A DNA stretch of 64,000 bases from G963674685 sp963674685 (GTDB lineage: Bacteria > Lernaellota > Lernaellaia > JACKCT01), in contig CAXXWT010000002.1 in the NCBI GenBank assembly GCA_963674685.2, forward strand, positions 1,178,001 through 1,242,000. Reading direction: 5' to 3'. Position numbers and translations under genes: made by a program. How positions within the stretch are numbered: position 1 is the stretch's first letter; every line of letters starts with the position of its first letter. The notes beneath the pieces are model-generated. The model saw nothing but the letters and a program-made list of their open reading frames with translations, was not told the origin of the DNA and made no database searches. Positions 8,338 to 16,859 of this stretch are shown one piece after another.

Positions 8338-9555
8338 ATGACAAATCACATGTTCCGGTTTTTTTGCTTATGCTTGATATCGTCGATAGTTTTTATGTTC
8401 TGCGCGTGCGGCGACGATGACGATGACCCTTCGACAAGCTCAGGGCAGGCTGACGATGACGAGGATATTGACGATGACGCAGACGACGATCTGGATGACG
8501 ATTCCGACGACGACCTCAACGACGACTCGGATGATGACGCAGACGACGACATTGACGATGACGTCGACGACGATGTCGACGACGACGCGGATGATGATCT
8601 CGATGACGATGAAGACGCAATTTACGTTTCCAAAAACGGCGACGACGCCAATCCTGGAACATCCGATGCGCCGATGTTGACGATCTCCGCGGCGGCGCAG
8701 GCGGCGGAAATCGCCGGGAAGGAAGTCCGCGTCGCGCAGGGGCAATACACGGAAGCCGTTGAAACTTCCGTTTCCATCTTCGGAGGATATGAGGACGCCG
8801 GCTGGACCCGCGATCCGGTCGCTTACGCGACGTTTCTCGTGGCCGACGGGCTCAATCCTTTCCAATACCTGCTTGCCGTCGAATCGACCGAATCTCTTGT
8901 TTTCAGCGGCTTCACCATTGTCAACGAAGACAACGGATACGCCGTCGACATCGTTGCGGATTCCGCCGACGCTCCCGTTTACTTCGCCGAAAACATCGTC
9001 AAAGGCCGCGTTTTGTCGGGAGGCTTCGCTTACTTTATCAACAACGTGTTCAAGGATCGCTTCGAGATCGACTGGCGCAGCGCGAAAAGCATCGTGGTCA
9101 ACAACCTCTTCTTGAGCAACTTCAGCGTGTGGATGGATGAAGCCGTGCTGGTCAACAATAACATCGCCGGCACGATTTACGGCGACTTCACCACGGAAAA
9201 AGACGGCGCGGGCCGCTTGACGCTGATCAACAACAATATCTGGAATCAGGGACTGAACTGCCTCGTCTCGGCTTTTCCCAACCAGGACCCGGAATGCATT
9301 TTAAGCATCGACGACATCAACGCATACCAGTGGCTTTACTGCACGGAGGCCTCGGGAAATATCAGCAACAATCCGCTTCTGATCGATCCCGCCAACGGCG
9401 ATTATCATCTTCAAGCGGGAAGTCCCCTCATCGACAATGGGACCGATCCGATCGGCTGGTACGAGGGTGATCTGGCGGATTATGATTTCGAAGGCGACGC
9501 CAGACCCGCTGGCGTTAATTGGGATATCGGCGTCGATGAATTCGTGGCGGATTGA
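8338..9555 (+). CDS. Asp-rich lipoprotein with beta-helix domain
   Basis: A signal peptide ends at a CACG lipobox-like Cys, followed directly by Asp residues. The Asp-rich stalk (about residues 25-95) has the same X-D-D-Y tetrads as the protein at 4772. It is interrupted by PSTSSGQA, which is encoded by an inserted short repeat. The remainder resembles parallel beta-helix proteins of the DUF1565 type (IYVSKNGDDANPGTSDAPMLTISAAAQ, then repeated NN-rich strands such as VNNNIAGTIYGDF). It ends with the 'NWDIGVDEF' motif often seen at the end of such domains. Function is unknown, probably on the surface. A GGAGG site precedes the ATG. Confidence 0.75.
   Translation: MTNHMFRFFCLCLISSIVFMFCACGDDDDDPSTSSGQADDDEDIDDDADDDLDDDSDDDLNDDSDDDADDDIDDDVDDDVDDDADDDLDDDEDAIYVSKNGDDANPGTSDAPMLTISAAAQAAEIAGKEVRVAQGQYTEAVETSVSIFGGYEDAGWTRDPVAYATFLVADGLNPFQYLLAVESTESLVFSGFTIVNEDNGYAVDIVADSADAPVYFAENIVKGRVLSGGFAYFINNVFKDRFEIDWRSAKSIVVNNLFLSNFSVWMDEAVLVNNNIAGTIYGDFTTEKDGAGRLTLINNNIWNQGLNCLVSAFPNQDPECILSIDDINAYQWLYCTEASGNISNNPLLIDPANGDYHLQAGSPLIDNGTDPIGWYEGDLADYDFEGDARPAGVNWDIGVDEFVAD
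8427..8453. repeat. Short dispersed repeat inserted in coding sequence
   Basis: The segment reading CCCTTCGACAAGCTCAGGG plus a few bases sits in frame inside the Asp codon tract and encodes the odd peptide PSTSSGQA. I recognise this sequence as a REP-like repeat seen at many loci in unrelated environmental genomes. No second copy was noticed in this window. Confidence 0.5.
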
Positions 9556-9581
9556 AAAATTAATAACCCGCGTTGCGCCGA

Positions 9582-10874
9582 TCAATCGCCGGGATTGGGC
9601 AGGGCGGCGTCCTGGCCGGGTGAACGCAGAGCCCCTTCGCGGTTGACGGCGGGCAGCAAAAATACATGCACCGGCTTTTGCGCTGAAGTTGTCTGAAAAA
9701 CCAGGGCAAAGGGCCAGCCGTCCTGGTGCCGGGGAATGTATATCCATCCGCCGATCTCGGCCTGCGGCGGCAGGCTGTTGATATCCTGCAGCGCGTCCGT
9801 GGATTCCTTATCCGGATTGACCGCCTCGGCGTAGCGTCCGCTTCCCTGATCGACCCAGAAAAAACGCGGGCGCACCGGCAGGCCGGAATTTTTCGCCAGG
9901 CTTTTGACCTTCACCAAAAGGGCCATGTATCCGCCCGCCGATTCCTCCAGCCCCGGAACAGTCGGCAGGAACCGGTAATCGGAAACCGTGATCTGATATC
10001 GCTCCTCGTACGTGGCCATCATCGGGAAAGTCCGCGCGGGAGTGTCGGGATACAGGGATTCATATTGCGGGATGTCCAAGGCCCCTTCCTCGATCCAGCC
10101 GGCGAGGACGTCGTCCTCCGTGGCCAGGTAGGCGGCGCCCTGTTGCGCGATCAGCTTGACGTTTTCGCCTTCCTTGATGGTCGTGCGGTAATTGAAGGGG
10201 CCTTCTTTGAGCGCAACTTCCTTCCTTACGCGAATCTGCGCGTCGACGACGGCGCCGAACAGCGTGGACCAGATGGGCCGCATGCGCGCCACTTCCTCGG
10301 AGATCTTGTATCCCATGGGGTCCCGCGCTTCCAGGGAGAGGATGCCCGTGATCGTTTTCGGATCGTATTCGCGATAGATGGGATCGAAAGCGCGTCCCAC
10401 GATATTGAATTCGCGCCAGGTCCCCGGCCTCCAGGGATTGCTGCTGGTCACCGGCGGATCGAAACCCAGGCCGCCGGAGTGTTTTTCAAACTTCGCGTTC
10501 TTGCCGAAATTCACCACAAGCCTGGAATGGATGCCCGCCCGATGGATGATGCGGCCGGAATTGTTGCGGATCGATCCGCGCGTCACCATGCGGATGCCCT
10601 GCTCCCGGCTTTCCGGCGCGCCGATGGGGTTGATTTCCGGATCGACCAAATAGCAGTTTTTCACGAAGACGGAAAACGGATCCTGCTCATCGGCTTCGGG
10701 GCTTTTCTTTTCAGGGGTCATGGGTGTGGACGTGCCGGGCAGGGGCATGGGCGGCGTCATGCGGGAAGGATCGGGCGTCGCCTCCGGCGGTGTGGGATTT
10801 TCGCGGGAGCAGGCGCATAAAAGAATCAGAAATGCGCAAACAAGCACAAAGATGCGGTATTTGGAAAAAGGCAT
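9582..10874 (-). CDS. Putative lipoprotein of unknown function
   Basis: The signal peptide ends in a lipobox (LLCACS), and a Pro/Thr-rich linker of about 40 residues follows. The body has two regions. One (about 80-220) begins KNCYLVDPEINPIG and contains a probable beta-sandwich. The other (about 230-290, VALKEGPFNYRTTIKEGENVKLIAQQGAAYLATEDDVLAGWIEEGAL) is SH3-like in pattern. I cannot name a family. A purine-rich AGGGGG site precedes the ATG. The gene converges with the beta-helix lipoprotein gene and diverges from a radical SAM gene. The predicted location is the outer membrane or periplasm. Confidence 0.65.
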   Translation of the reverse strand: MPFSKYRIFVLVCAFLILLCACSRENPTPPEATPDPSRMTPPMPLPGTSTPMTPEKKSPEADEQDPFSVFVKNCYLVDPEINPIGAPESREQGIRMVTRGSIRNNSGRIIHRAGIHSRLVVNFGKNAKFEKHSGGLGFDPPVTSSNPWRPGTWREFNIVGRAFDPIYREYDPKTITGILSLEARDPMGYKISEEVARMRPIWSTLFGAVVDAQIRVRKEVALKEGPFNYRTTIKEGENVKLIAQQGAAYLATEDDVLAGWIEEGALDIPQYESLYPDTPARTFPMMATYEERYQITVSDYRFLPTVPGLEESAGGYMALLVKVKSLAKNSGLPVRPRFFWVDQGSGRYAEAVNPDKESTDALQDINSLPPQAEIGGWIYIPRHQDGWPFALVFQTTSAQKPVHVFLLPAVNREGALRSPGQDAALPNPGD

Positions 10875-10972
10875 GATCCCCCTGTAGCCGCGCGACCCCC
10901 ACGGCAGATAATAGCAGGGAAGGGGCGAAAATCAAGATTCCTTTTTAATACGGCATCTTAGAGAGCAAATAA

Positions 10973-11032
10973 CGTCATTGCGGGAAGTTGAGGACAGAGC
11001 CGAAGGCCAGGTTAAGCGACAGATCGCAACCC
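10973..11032. repeat. Possible degenerate REP-like repeat
   Basis: In the 265-base gap between divergent genes, the stretch beginning CGTCATTGCGGGAAG and ending GCGACAGATCGCAACCC resembles, at both ends, the 'CATTGCGAGG...GCGACGAAGCAATC' intergenic repeats of many bacteria. Just after it (11039-11067) is a small tandem of ATTCCGC-like units. Because this looks non-coding, the radical SAM start is placed at 11140. Confidence 0.3.
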
Positions 11033-11139
11033 AGTTAAATTCCGCACTCCGCATTCCGCATTCGCCATTTCCGTATTATGTTGCTCTTATATGCATTCGG
11101 TGCAAAATAACACTCCGATTTATTTTTCTTGACGATTGG

Positions 11140-12519
11140 ATGCGTGAAATCGTGGCGACAGGCGGCAAACCAGCGGACACTTTGTTGATTTATCCTCCGA
11201 CCGGGCTTTATCGGCGGGATCACCGCTGCCAGAACCGCGTCAACGATCAGACCGTGCGGGTCGTCACGCCGCCGATCGACCTGGCGTACATGGCGTCCTT
11301 CTTGCGCGAGGCCGGGATCGAAAGCGCCGTCGAGGATTACCCCGCGCAAGGGCGGGGCATCGAAGAATTATTCAAGGACATCGCCGGTCCCTTAAAATTT
11401 CTGGTGATGAAAAGCACCTCGTCGAGCCTGAAGGACGATGCGGCCATATGCCGCCGCGCCAAAGAACTGAATCGCGAACTGAAAGTCATTTTGTTCGCCG
11501 CCCCCACGCCCGCCGAAAGTCCGGCGGCGGAAATGGCGTCCGTCTTCGACGGCGTGATCCACGAGGAATGGCAGTTGCCCGCATTGATCGAGAATCTGTC
11601 ATCCGGCAGCGAAAACGCGCCGAAGCAAATCGACTTTCGGGATTATCCTCTTCCCGCGCGGGACCTGTTGAAAAACGAGTTATACCGCCTGCCGGTTTCG
11701 GACGAAGCCATGACGGTCATCCAAAGCGCCCGCGGCTGCGTGCACCAATGCATCTTCTGCCCGGCGCCGTTTCTGTACAAAGGCGCCGTCCAGCAGCGCC
11801 CCGTCGAATCGGTCGCGGAAGAGTTGCATCAATGCGTGGAGGATTTCCATATTCCTTTCATCCTTTTCGACGCCGACACCTTCACGCTGAATCGCGACTG
11901 GGTGATGAATCTGTGCGACGCAATCACCGCGCAGGGTTTGTATTTTTCCTGGGGGGCCAACAGCCGCGTGGACACCGTCGATTCCGAAATGCTGGCCCGG
12001 ATGAAAAAGGCCGGCTGCCGCGTCCTGGGTTTCGGCGTGGAAAGCGGCGACGAATCCATGCTCGAAAAAATGAAAAAAGATACGGACATCCCGCGGATCA
12101 AACGGGCTTTTAATAATTGCGCCGAAGCCGGGATTTTAAGCCATGCATTTTTCACCATCGGGCTGCCCTGGGAAAACCGCGAAACGCTTCAAAAAACCCT
12201 CGCGCTGGCCCGGGAATTGAATCCGGATCTGTTCGACGTCAACATCGTCCTTCCGCTTCCCGGTTCCCGTTACGAGGCCATGGCCAAAAGCGAAGGACTT
12301 TTTGAAGGCGGTCTAAACGGCGCGGGTTATTCGGATTCCCCGGTGCGCAGCCGCCATCTGAGCCACGACGAACTGGTCGCCGCCAGAAAGCGCATGCTGC
12401 TGAAGCTTTACTTTCGCCCCGCGTATATTTTGCGGACGTTCAAAAAACACGCCCGCTCGCCAGGCCGGTTCCTTCGACTGATCGTTTACGGATTCAGGCG
12501 CGTCGCCGGATTGGTTTAA
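11140..12519 (+). CDS. B12-binding radical SAM protein
   Basis: The open frame extends up to 10978, but its first 54 codons cover repeat-like sequence. The Met at 11140 begins a normal family N-terminus (MREIVATGGKPADTLLIYPP). A cobalamin-binding-like domain comes first. The radical SAM core follows with CVHQCIFC and a second conserved element (ILFDADTFTLNRDW). GFGVESGDESML matches the SAM-binding GxExG-type region. The last 60 residues are basic and amphipathic, as in lipid- or glycan-modifying members. The substrate is unknown. The gene converges with the deacetylase gene, sharing four bases at the stop codons. Confidence 0.85.
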   Translation: MREIVATGGKPADTLLIYPPTGLYRRDHRCQNRVNDQTVRVVTPPIDLAYMASFLREAGIESAVEDYPAQGRGIEELFKDIAGPLKFLVMKSTSSSLKDDAAICRRAKELNRELKVILFAAPTPAESPAAEMASVFDGVIHEEWQLPALIENLSSGSENAPKQIDFRDYPLPARDLLKNELYRLPVSDEAMTVIQSARGCVHQCIFCPAPFLYKGAVQQRPVESVAEELHQCVEDFHIPFILFDADTFTLNRDWVMNLCDAITAQGLYFSWGANSRVDTVDSEMLARMKKAGCRVLGFGVESGDESMLEKMKKDTDIPRIKRAFNNCAEAGILSHAFFTIGLPWENRETLQKTLALARELNPDLFDVNIVLPLPGSRYEAMAKSEGLFEGGLNGAGYSDSPVRSRHLSHDELVAARKRMLLKLYFRPAYILRTFKKHARSPGRFLRLIVYGFRRVAGLV

Positions 12520-13394
12520 CTCTCAGAGTAAAAGATATCTTCCGAAAGCGCGAATCGATAGTGATTTCCTACCTGCCCGACCAGTGCGCGCAGAAAGCCC
12601 TTTTTTTGCTTCAGGCTGTAGAAATCGTTTGTAAAAAAGCGCTGCTGAAAGTTTTGCGTCAATTCCACCTTCGAACAAAAATCCGTCATATGAAAAAGCA
12701 GAGTAAAGAAATCGAAACGGCGTCTGTGAATCGCCAGGCCGAGCTGAAAATAAAAGCGCGTGAGATAGAAACTGTAACAAGGGTGAAAGGGAGGCAATAG
12801 ACCGCTTATGCGCCCGACGGGGAGTTCATAAAAATCGGTGTCGGCAAAAATCCCCCGCGCGCCCGCGGGACCGGCGGGACCTTGCATTTGGCGCAATAAA
12901 GGATCCGAGGAAAAAAGGGATGAGTCGTAAACGTAGCCCGCGTCCCGGCACAATTCCAGGCATTTGCGGTCCATATCGTAACTGGGTGCGCGAAATCCCG
13001 GGCATGCCTTTCCCGTCGCATCCTCGATCCGCTTTTTGGAATCGAAAATTTCCGCGCGCCGTCGCTTTTCGTCGAGGGTGGACAACCTTTGATGACTGAC
13101 GCCGTGGCTGCCCGCGGCATGTCCGTTTTTGACAATCTCGCCTAAAGCCCGGCGGCGTTCGGCGTCATCGAGGTCTTTGGCGATGAAAAAATACGTGGCG
13201 CGCAAATCCAATGATGCGAAAAACTCCAGCGAGTTTTCCACCGCCGTGCGATAGAATCCGCCGTCGCTTCCGCGATATTCATAGCCCCGATGCCGGTAAA
13301 TGGCGTCAAGGCCGTCCATGTCCACGTGGAAAAACGCCAACGGCGTTTTCGCCGCGACCGCGCCCTGAAATCCATCTTTTGCGTCCGTCGTCAA
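12516..13394 (-). CDS. Polysaccharide deacetylase (NodB-like)
   Basis: The NodB fold is recognisable. Motif 1 is FFHVDMDG near the N-terminus. The metal-binding His pair is in SHGVSH (about 95), and motif 3 is PGFRAPSYDMD (about 130). A candidate catalytic Asp is in motif 1, though the usual TFDD is altered to HVDMDG. Such enzymes remove N- or O-acetyl groups from cell-wall or exopolysaccharide. There is no signal peptide. The gene uses TTG as start and begins 16 bases after the upstream radical SAM gene ends, so the two probably form an operon with the membrane/propeller protein. Its 3' end overlaps the convergent gene by four bases. Confidence 0.8.
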   Translation of the reverse strand: MTTDAKDGFQGAVAAKTPLAFFHVDMDGLDAIYRHRGYEYRGSDGGFYRTAVENSLEFFASLDLRATYFFIAKDLDDAERRRALGEIVKNGHAAGSHGVSHQRLSTLDEKRRRAEIFDSKKRIEDATGKACPGFRAPSYDMDRKCLELCRDAGYVYDSSLFSSDPLLRQMQGPAGPAGARGIFADTDFYELPVGRISGLLPPFHPCYSFYLTRFYFQLGLAIHRRRFDFFTLLFHMTDFCSKVELTQNFQQRFFTNDFYSLKQKKGFLRALVGQVGNHYRFALSEDIFYSES

Positions 13395-13409
13395 ACCTGC
13401 AATCCCGCT

Positions 13410-14810
13410 TTATGACAAATCCAGAAAAGCCCTGAAGTTTCTCCACATGCGCCGAAGTTTACCGGCGACCACAACGTCTTTAACGAACCGAAGAATTTTC
13501 GACGGGCGCAAGTAGAAACGCCGATATGCCCACCGCCTCCATTTTTCCAGTTCTTCGCCGGTAAAATGCTCGTTATGGATGATCGGTTTACCGTGGAAGT
13601 TGAAGGCCTCCCAATCTTTGGTTTCCAAAAATCCGCGCTTTTCGGCTTCGACGAAATCGTCGGTGCCGGGAAGGGGAACAAAAGAGGAAAAAAACGCATA
13701 AGCGGGATCAAGTTCGAGGGCGAAGTCGACGGTCCGGCGCATCATGTCCAGGTCTTCCCCGAAATAGCCCAAAAGGAAATATGCTTTGGTGCGCATCTTG
13801 TGTTTGTGCAATAATTGAAAGGCTTTCCTTATCGTGTCGGAGTTTTCGCCCTTGTTCATCCGCTTGAGGGTTTCGTCGTTGCCGCTTTCGACGCCGATCT
13901 GCATTCCCTCGCATCCGGCGCTCCGCATGACCGTCACGAGTTCATCGTCCAGGCGGTCGGCCCTGCTCAGGCAGGTCCACCGAAAATCGAAACCTCCGGT
14001 TATTAAACGGTCGCAGATATCCAAAACACGCTGGCGGTTCGCCGTGAAGGTGTCGTCATAAAAAAAGATATGGGAAGGATTCCAGCCGGCCCTCAATTCC
14101 TCCAGTTCGGCGACAATATTCTCGGGGCTGCGAAAACGCGCTTTAGTCCCCCAAACTCTGGCCTTGCTGCAAAAAGAGCAATTCCATGGACAGCCTCGGG
14201 AAGTAAAGAAGGTGGCGAATCGGTTGTTAGCGGTTTTCACCGGGTATTCGTGTTCGTATTTGGACATGGGCAAAAGGTCCCGCGCCGGGAAGGGAAAAAC
14301 GTCCAGGTTTTCCACATATGGGCGAGAGGGCGCCAGACGCCGTTCGCCGTTGCGCAATACGGCGGTTCCGTAAATGCCCTCGACATCGTCTCCGCTTTGA
14401 AGGCGTTTGCAGATCTCATGAAAAGTCTGTTCGCCTTCCCCGATGACCGAAGCGTCAAGTTCCGGCAGCATATCAAAGGGCATGCACGACGCATGGACTC
14501 CTCCCACCACCTGAAAAGCTTCGGGCAAAAGCGGGCGCAGCCGCCGAGCCATTCGTTTGACGACATTGGCCGTCAAGGTCGTCGCCGTGAATCCCACCAA
14601 GTCGGGGCGGCGCGACGCGATAGCGTCGACCAGAGATTGTTCATCCAGCCTTTCGGCAATCGCGTCGAGAATTTGAAGGTCGACTTCCCCGGCCATGCGC
14701 TCACGCAGATAAGCCGCCAGATAAGCGAGCCCCATGGGAGGATCAGCGGGAGTTTCCCGGCGCTTTCCCGGAATGAGCACGTATGGCGGTTGAACTAAAA
14801 GAATTTTCAT
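13410..14810 (-). CDS. B12-binding radical SAM protein
   Basis: The frame is open to 14897, but the Met at 14810 starts a canonical family N-terminus (MKILLVQPPYVLIPGKRRET). It overlaps the previous gene's stop as TAATG, so translational coupling is likely. A B12-binding domain (about 1-165, GGVHASCMPFDMLPEL) is followed by the radical SAM core with CPWNCSFC near 190 and IFFYDDTFTANRQRVLDIC. The C-terminus is basic. The length is 466 residues. It lies between a deacetylase and a membrane/propeller protein, which suggests a role in envelope lipid or glycan modification. The substrate is unknown. Confidence 0.87.
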   Translation of the reverse strand: MKILLVQPPYVLIPGKRRETPADPPMGLAYLAAYLRERMAGEVDLQILDAIAERLDEQSLVDAIASRRPDLVGFTATTLTANVVKRMARRLRPLLPEAFQVVGGVHASCMPFDMLPELDASVIGEGEQTFHEICKRLQSGDDVEGIYGTAVLRNGERRLAPSRPYVENLDVFPFPARDLLPMSKYEHEYPVKTANNRFATFFTSRGCPWNCSFCSKARVWGTKARFRSPENIVAELEELRAGWNPSHIFFYDDTFTANRQRVLDICDRLITGGFDFRWTCLSRADRLDDELVTVMRSAGCEGMQIGVESGNDETLKRMNKGENSDTIRKAFQLLHKHKMRTKAYFLLGYFGEDLDMMRRTVDFALELDPAYAFFSSFVPLPGTDDFVEAEKRGFLETKDWEAFNFHGKPIIHNEHFTGEELEKWRRWAYRRFYLRPSKILRFVKDVVVAGKLRRMWRNFRAFLDLS

Positions 14811-16465
14811 TATTGCGTGGCCGATAGAGTTTCCTTTTTGTTCGGCTCCCTTCCGATCCTTGAAGCGATTAGCCCGGCAAAATCGACCGTTTCCCAAACT
14901 CCGTCGTTTTTCGAAATGATAAGCTCGCCTTTAGAGTCAATATATATACCGGACAGCATATGAACGAAAGGGAGCCTGTCGACGCAAATCGAAGTCAGCT
15001 TCTTCCTGCTTTTTCGCGAAATCACGGAAACGGCGCCGGAAACGTAATTCCCCACGACCACAAGATCCCGCTTTTCGTCGATCGCGATATCCCTTGGCGC
15101 AAGGCCTACGGGGATGCGGTCGATGAGATCGAGGTTGGAATCCAGCACCGCGACGCTGCGGCTCACGGGCGTTGAAATCCAGAGAAAACCCGTCGCGGGA
15201 TCGACGGCCATGTTGGTGTTCCAGGACGGCGCGCGCTTGACGGCCGCGATCCGTCTTGTTTCGAGATCGACGGCCGTCAGCTTTCCCAACCCCAGATTCG
15301 CCGCGTAAACGCGGCCGCGTATTTCATCCAGGCCCAGGGAGTAAGTCATGGACGCGGGCAGCGTCAGCGATCCCGTTTCCTTACGCGCGGTCATATCGAC
15401 AAAATGCAGGGTGTGGGATTCTTCGCATAAAACGACTAGCTCGCGACGCTTTTCGGCGGCTTGCAGATCGATGGCGCTGACGCAGCCGTCAAGAGACACC
15501 GGCCGGGTATTGCGGCCGTCGAATACGGCGAGGCCGGGATGTTTCGATCCCGCCCAGAAATTCGCGATGTACGTCAGGCGGTCCACGGGATCGTAAATCA
15601 GGCGCTCGGGATGTTCGGTATAGGGAATCGGAAGCCAGCGGCCATTGATGCGAGCCACCGCCCGCACCGTCTTTTGCCGGTTGTATATAAAGTTGTCTTT
15701 ACGCTCCGTGGCGATGAGAATCGAATCGTCGTGCATGACGGCGTCGAAGGCGGGATAATCGAAAACCCGCGTCGCGTCGATTCGCGTCGCCTGCAAATTG
15801 TCGACGGCCGACAGAGCCAGGACGAGGACGCCGGCGAAAGCCCCCGAGGCGATAAAGCCGTATTTTGCCGCGGCCCGCCGCGGGCGATTATCCCCGGCTC
15901 CCGCGAAATGAAAGATCAAGTAGAGCGCGAACGGCGCCAGCGCCCATGCGGGTGAAAAAAAAGCCAGCGCCCACCAGCCGACCAGCAGGCACGCTTTGAC
16001 GTACATTACGAAGGATTTTGTGATGACTTCCCTGGCGCGCTTTTTCCAGCATGGCCGCTTTTTCCGGCTCCAGGGAATCGTCGCGGCCGTGACCAGGAAT
16101 AAAATAATAATGGAATAAGAGGCCGTCAGGCCGTTTTCCAGGGCGGTCGCGCACATAAGAACCAGAAACAGCGCACTGAACGCGACGGCTTTATAGATGA
16201 ATCTTTTTTCCCCGGCGGTCAGGTGGATGTATAGAAGCAGAATCGTCAGGCAATAGAACAAAACGACGGGATTGCTCTGATTGAAAAGACGCGCCCAGAC
16301 GGCGGTTGTAAAATAAGCAAGCAGGAACAGGATGTCGGGGATGACTTGTTCCCGGAAAAACCAGGGATAGGCGCGGGGCCACAGAAAGGATTCCGCCAGG
16401 CTGATGATGAAAACTCCGGCCATGACGGACACGGCCGCAAGCTTTAAAGAGCGGGCTGATTTCAA
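14810..16465 (-). CDS. Membrane protein with C-terminal YVTN/NHL-like beta-propeller
   Basis: The N-terminal ~220 residues contain roughly six to eight hydrophobic segments separated by short basic loops. The remaining ~330 residues look like a beta-propeller of the YVTN/NHL type. Repeated blades such as RGRVYAANLGLGKLTAVDLETRRI, GFLWISTPVSRSVAVLDSNLDLI and RDLVVVGNYVSGAVSVISRKSRK each have a small-residue turn and an aromatic or Val-rich strand. The apparent start is TTG with GAGG just upstream; a Met at 16423 is an alternative. No catalytic motif is evident. It heads a three-gene operon with a radical SAM enzyme and a polysaccharide deacetylase. Confidence 0.7.
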   Translation of the reverse strand: MKSARSLKLAAVSVMAGVFIISLAESFLWPRAYPWFFREQVIPDILFLLAYFTTAVWARLFNQSNPVVLFYCLTILLLYIHLTAGEKRFIYKAVAFSALFLVLMCATALENGLTASYSIIILFLVTAATIPWSRKKRPCWKKRAREVITKSFVMYVKACLLVGWWALAFFSPAWALAPFALYLIFHFAGAGDNRPRRAAAKYGFIASGAFAGVLVLALSAVDNLQATRIDATRVFDYPAFDAVMHDDSILIATERKDNFIYNRQKTVRAVARINGRWLPIPYTEHPERLIYDPVDRLTYIANFWAGSKHPGLAVFDGRNTRPVSLDGCVSAIDLQAAEKRRELVVLCEESHTLHFVDMTARKETGSLTLPASMTYSLGLDEIRGRVYAANLGLGKLTAVDLETRRIAAVKRAPSWNTNMAVDPATGFLWISTPVSRSVAVLDSNLDLIDRIPVGLAPRDIAIDEKRDLVVVGNYVSGAVSVISRKSRKKLTSICVDRLPFVHMLSGIYIDSKGELIISKNDGVWETVDFAGLIASRIGREPNKKETLSATQ

Positions 16466-16859
16466 ATACCTCGACCCCGGTATTTCAAATGAGATTCACG
16501 ATCCACTACTCTATTATAGACGGCAACGGAAAAATGCAATTATCCGAAGCTTTGCCGACAAGGCGAAGGAGGTTTTCCATGCTGATCGCCTTCATCAAAT
16601 CCCCGGCGTTAACATACCGAAAAAGGGCGTACCCGTAAGGAACAGACGGCTTGACAGCAATTGAATAGAGACGCTAAATGTTTTGTAAGGAAGAAAACAA
16701 AGGGCTATTTTTTCGAAATAAAATTAAGAGCTTTCAGTAAGTATTGATTGCGATGGATTCCCAATCGTTGCGGTCAGTGCGTCGATTGAAAGCCTTTTGT
16801 GGCAAACGTCCGCTATATCTTTGACATTACACGCATACCATCCGGGCCAATAAGGAGAC
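16466..16859. other. Divergent intergenic region of 394 bases
   Basis: It separates the membrane/propeller gene from the Hdr-Met operon and must hold the promoter of each. I found no convincing sigma-70 or sigma-54 promoter, terminator or long palindrome by eye. The only notable item is a short ORF with a strong ribosome site at 16579. Confidence 0.5.
16579..16638 (+). CDS. Possible 19-codon leader peptide
   Basis: An ATG preceded at six bases by a perfect AAGGAGG opens a 19-residue frame (MLIAFIKSPALTYRKRAYP) ending in TAA. It lies in the gap upstream of the Hdr-Met operon. The ribosome site is better than that of most genes here, so a leader peptide or remnant is possible. There is no homology evidence. 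Confidence 0.2.
   Translation: MLIAFIKSPALTYRKRAYP

Noticed and set aside
9726..10820. 364-codon plus-strand frame opposite the lipoprotein gene at 9582
   Set aside because: It lacks a ribosome site and any domain. The minus-strand frame has a signal peptide and lipobox.
10978..11139. 54-codon N-terminal extension of the radical SAM protein
   Set aside because: It covers repeat-like, low-complexity DNA and does not resemble the family N-terminus. The Met at 11140 does.
14811..14897. 29-codon extension of the radical SAM gene at 13410-14810
   Set aside because: It lies inside the upstream gene in another frame. The TAATG overlap and MKILLVQPPY start fit the family.
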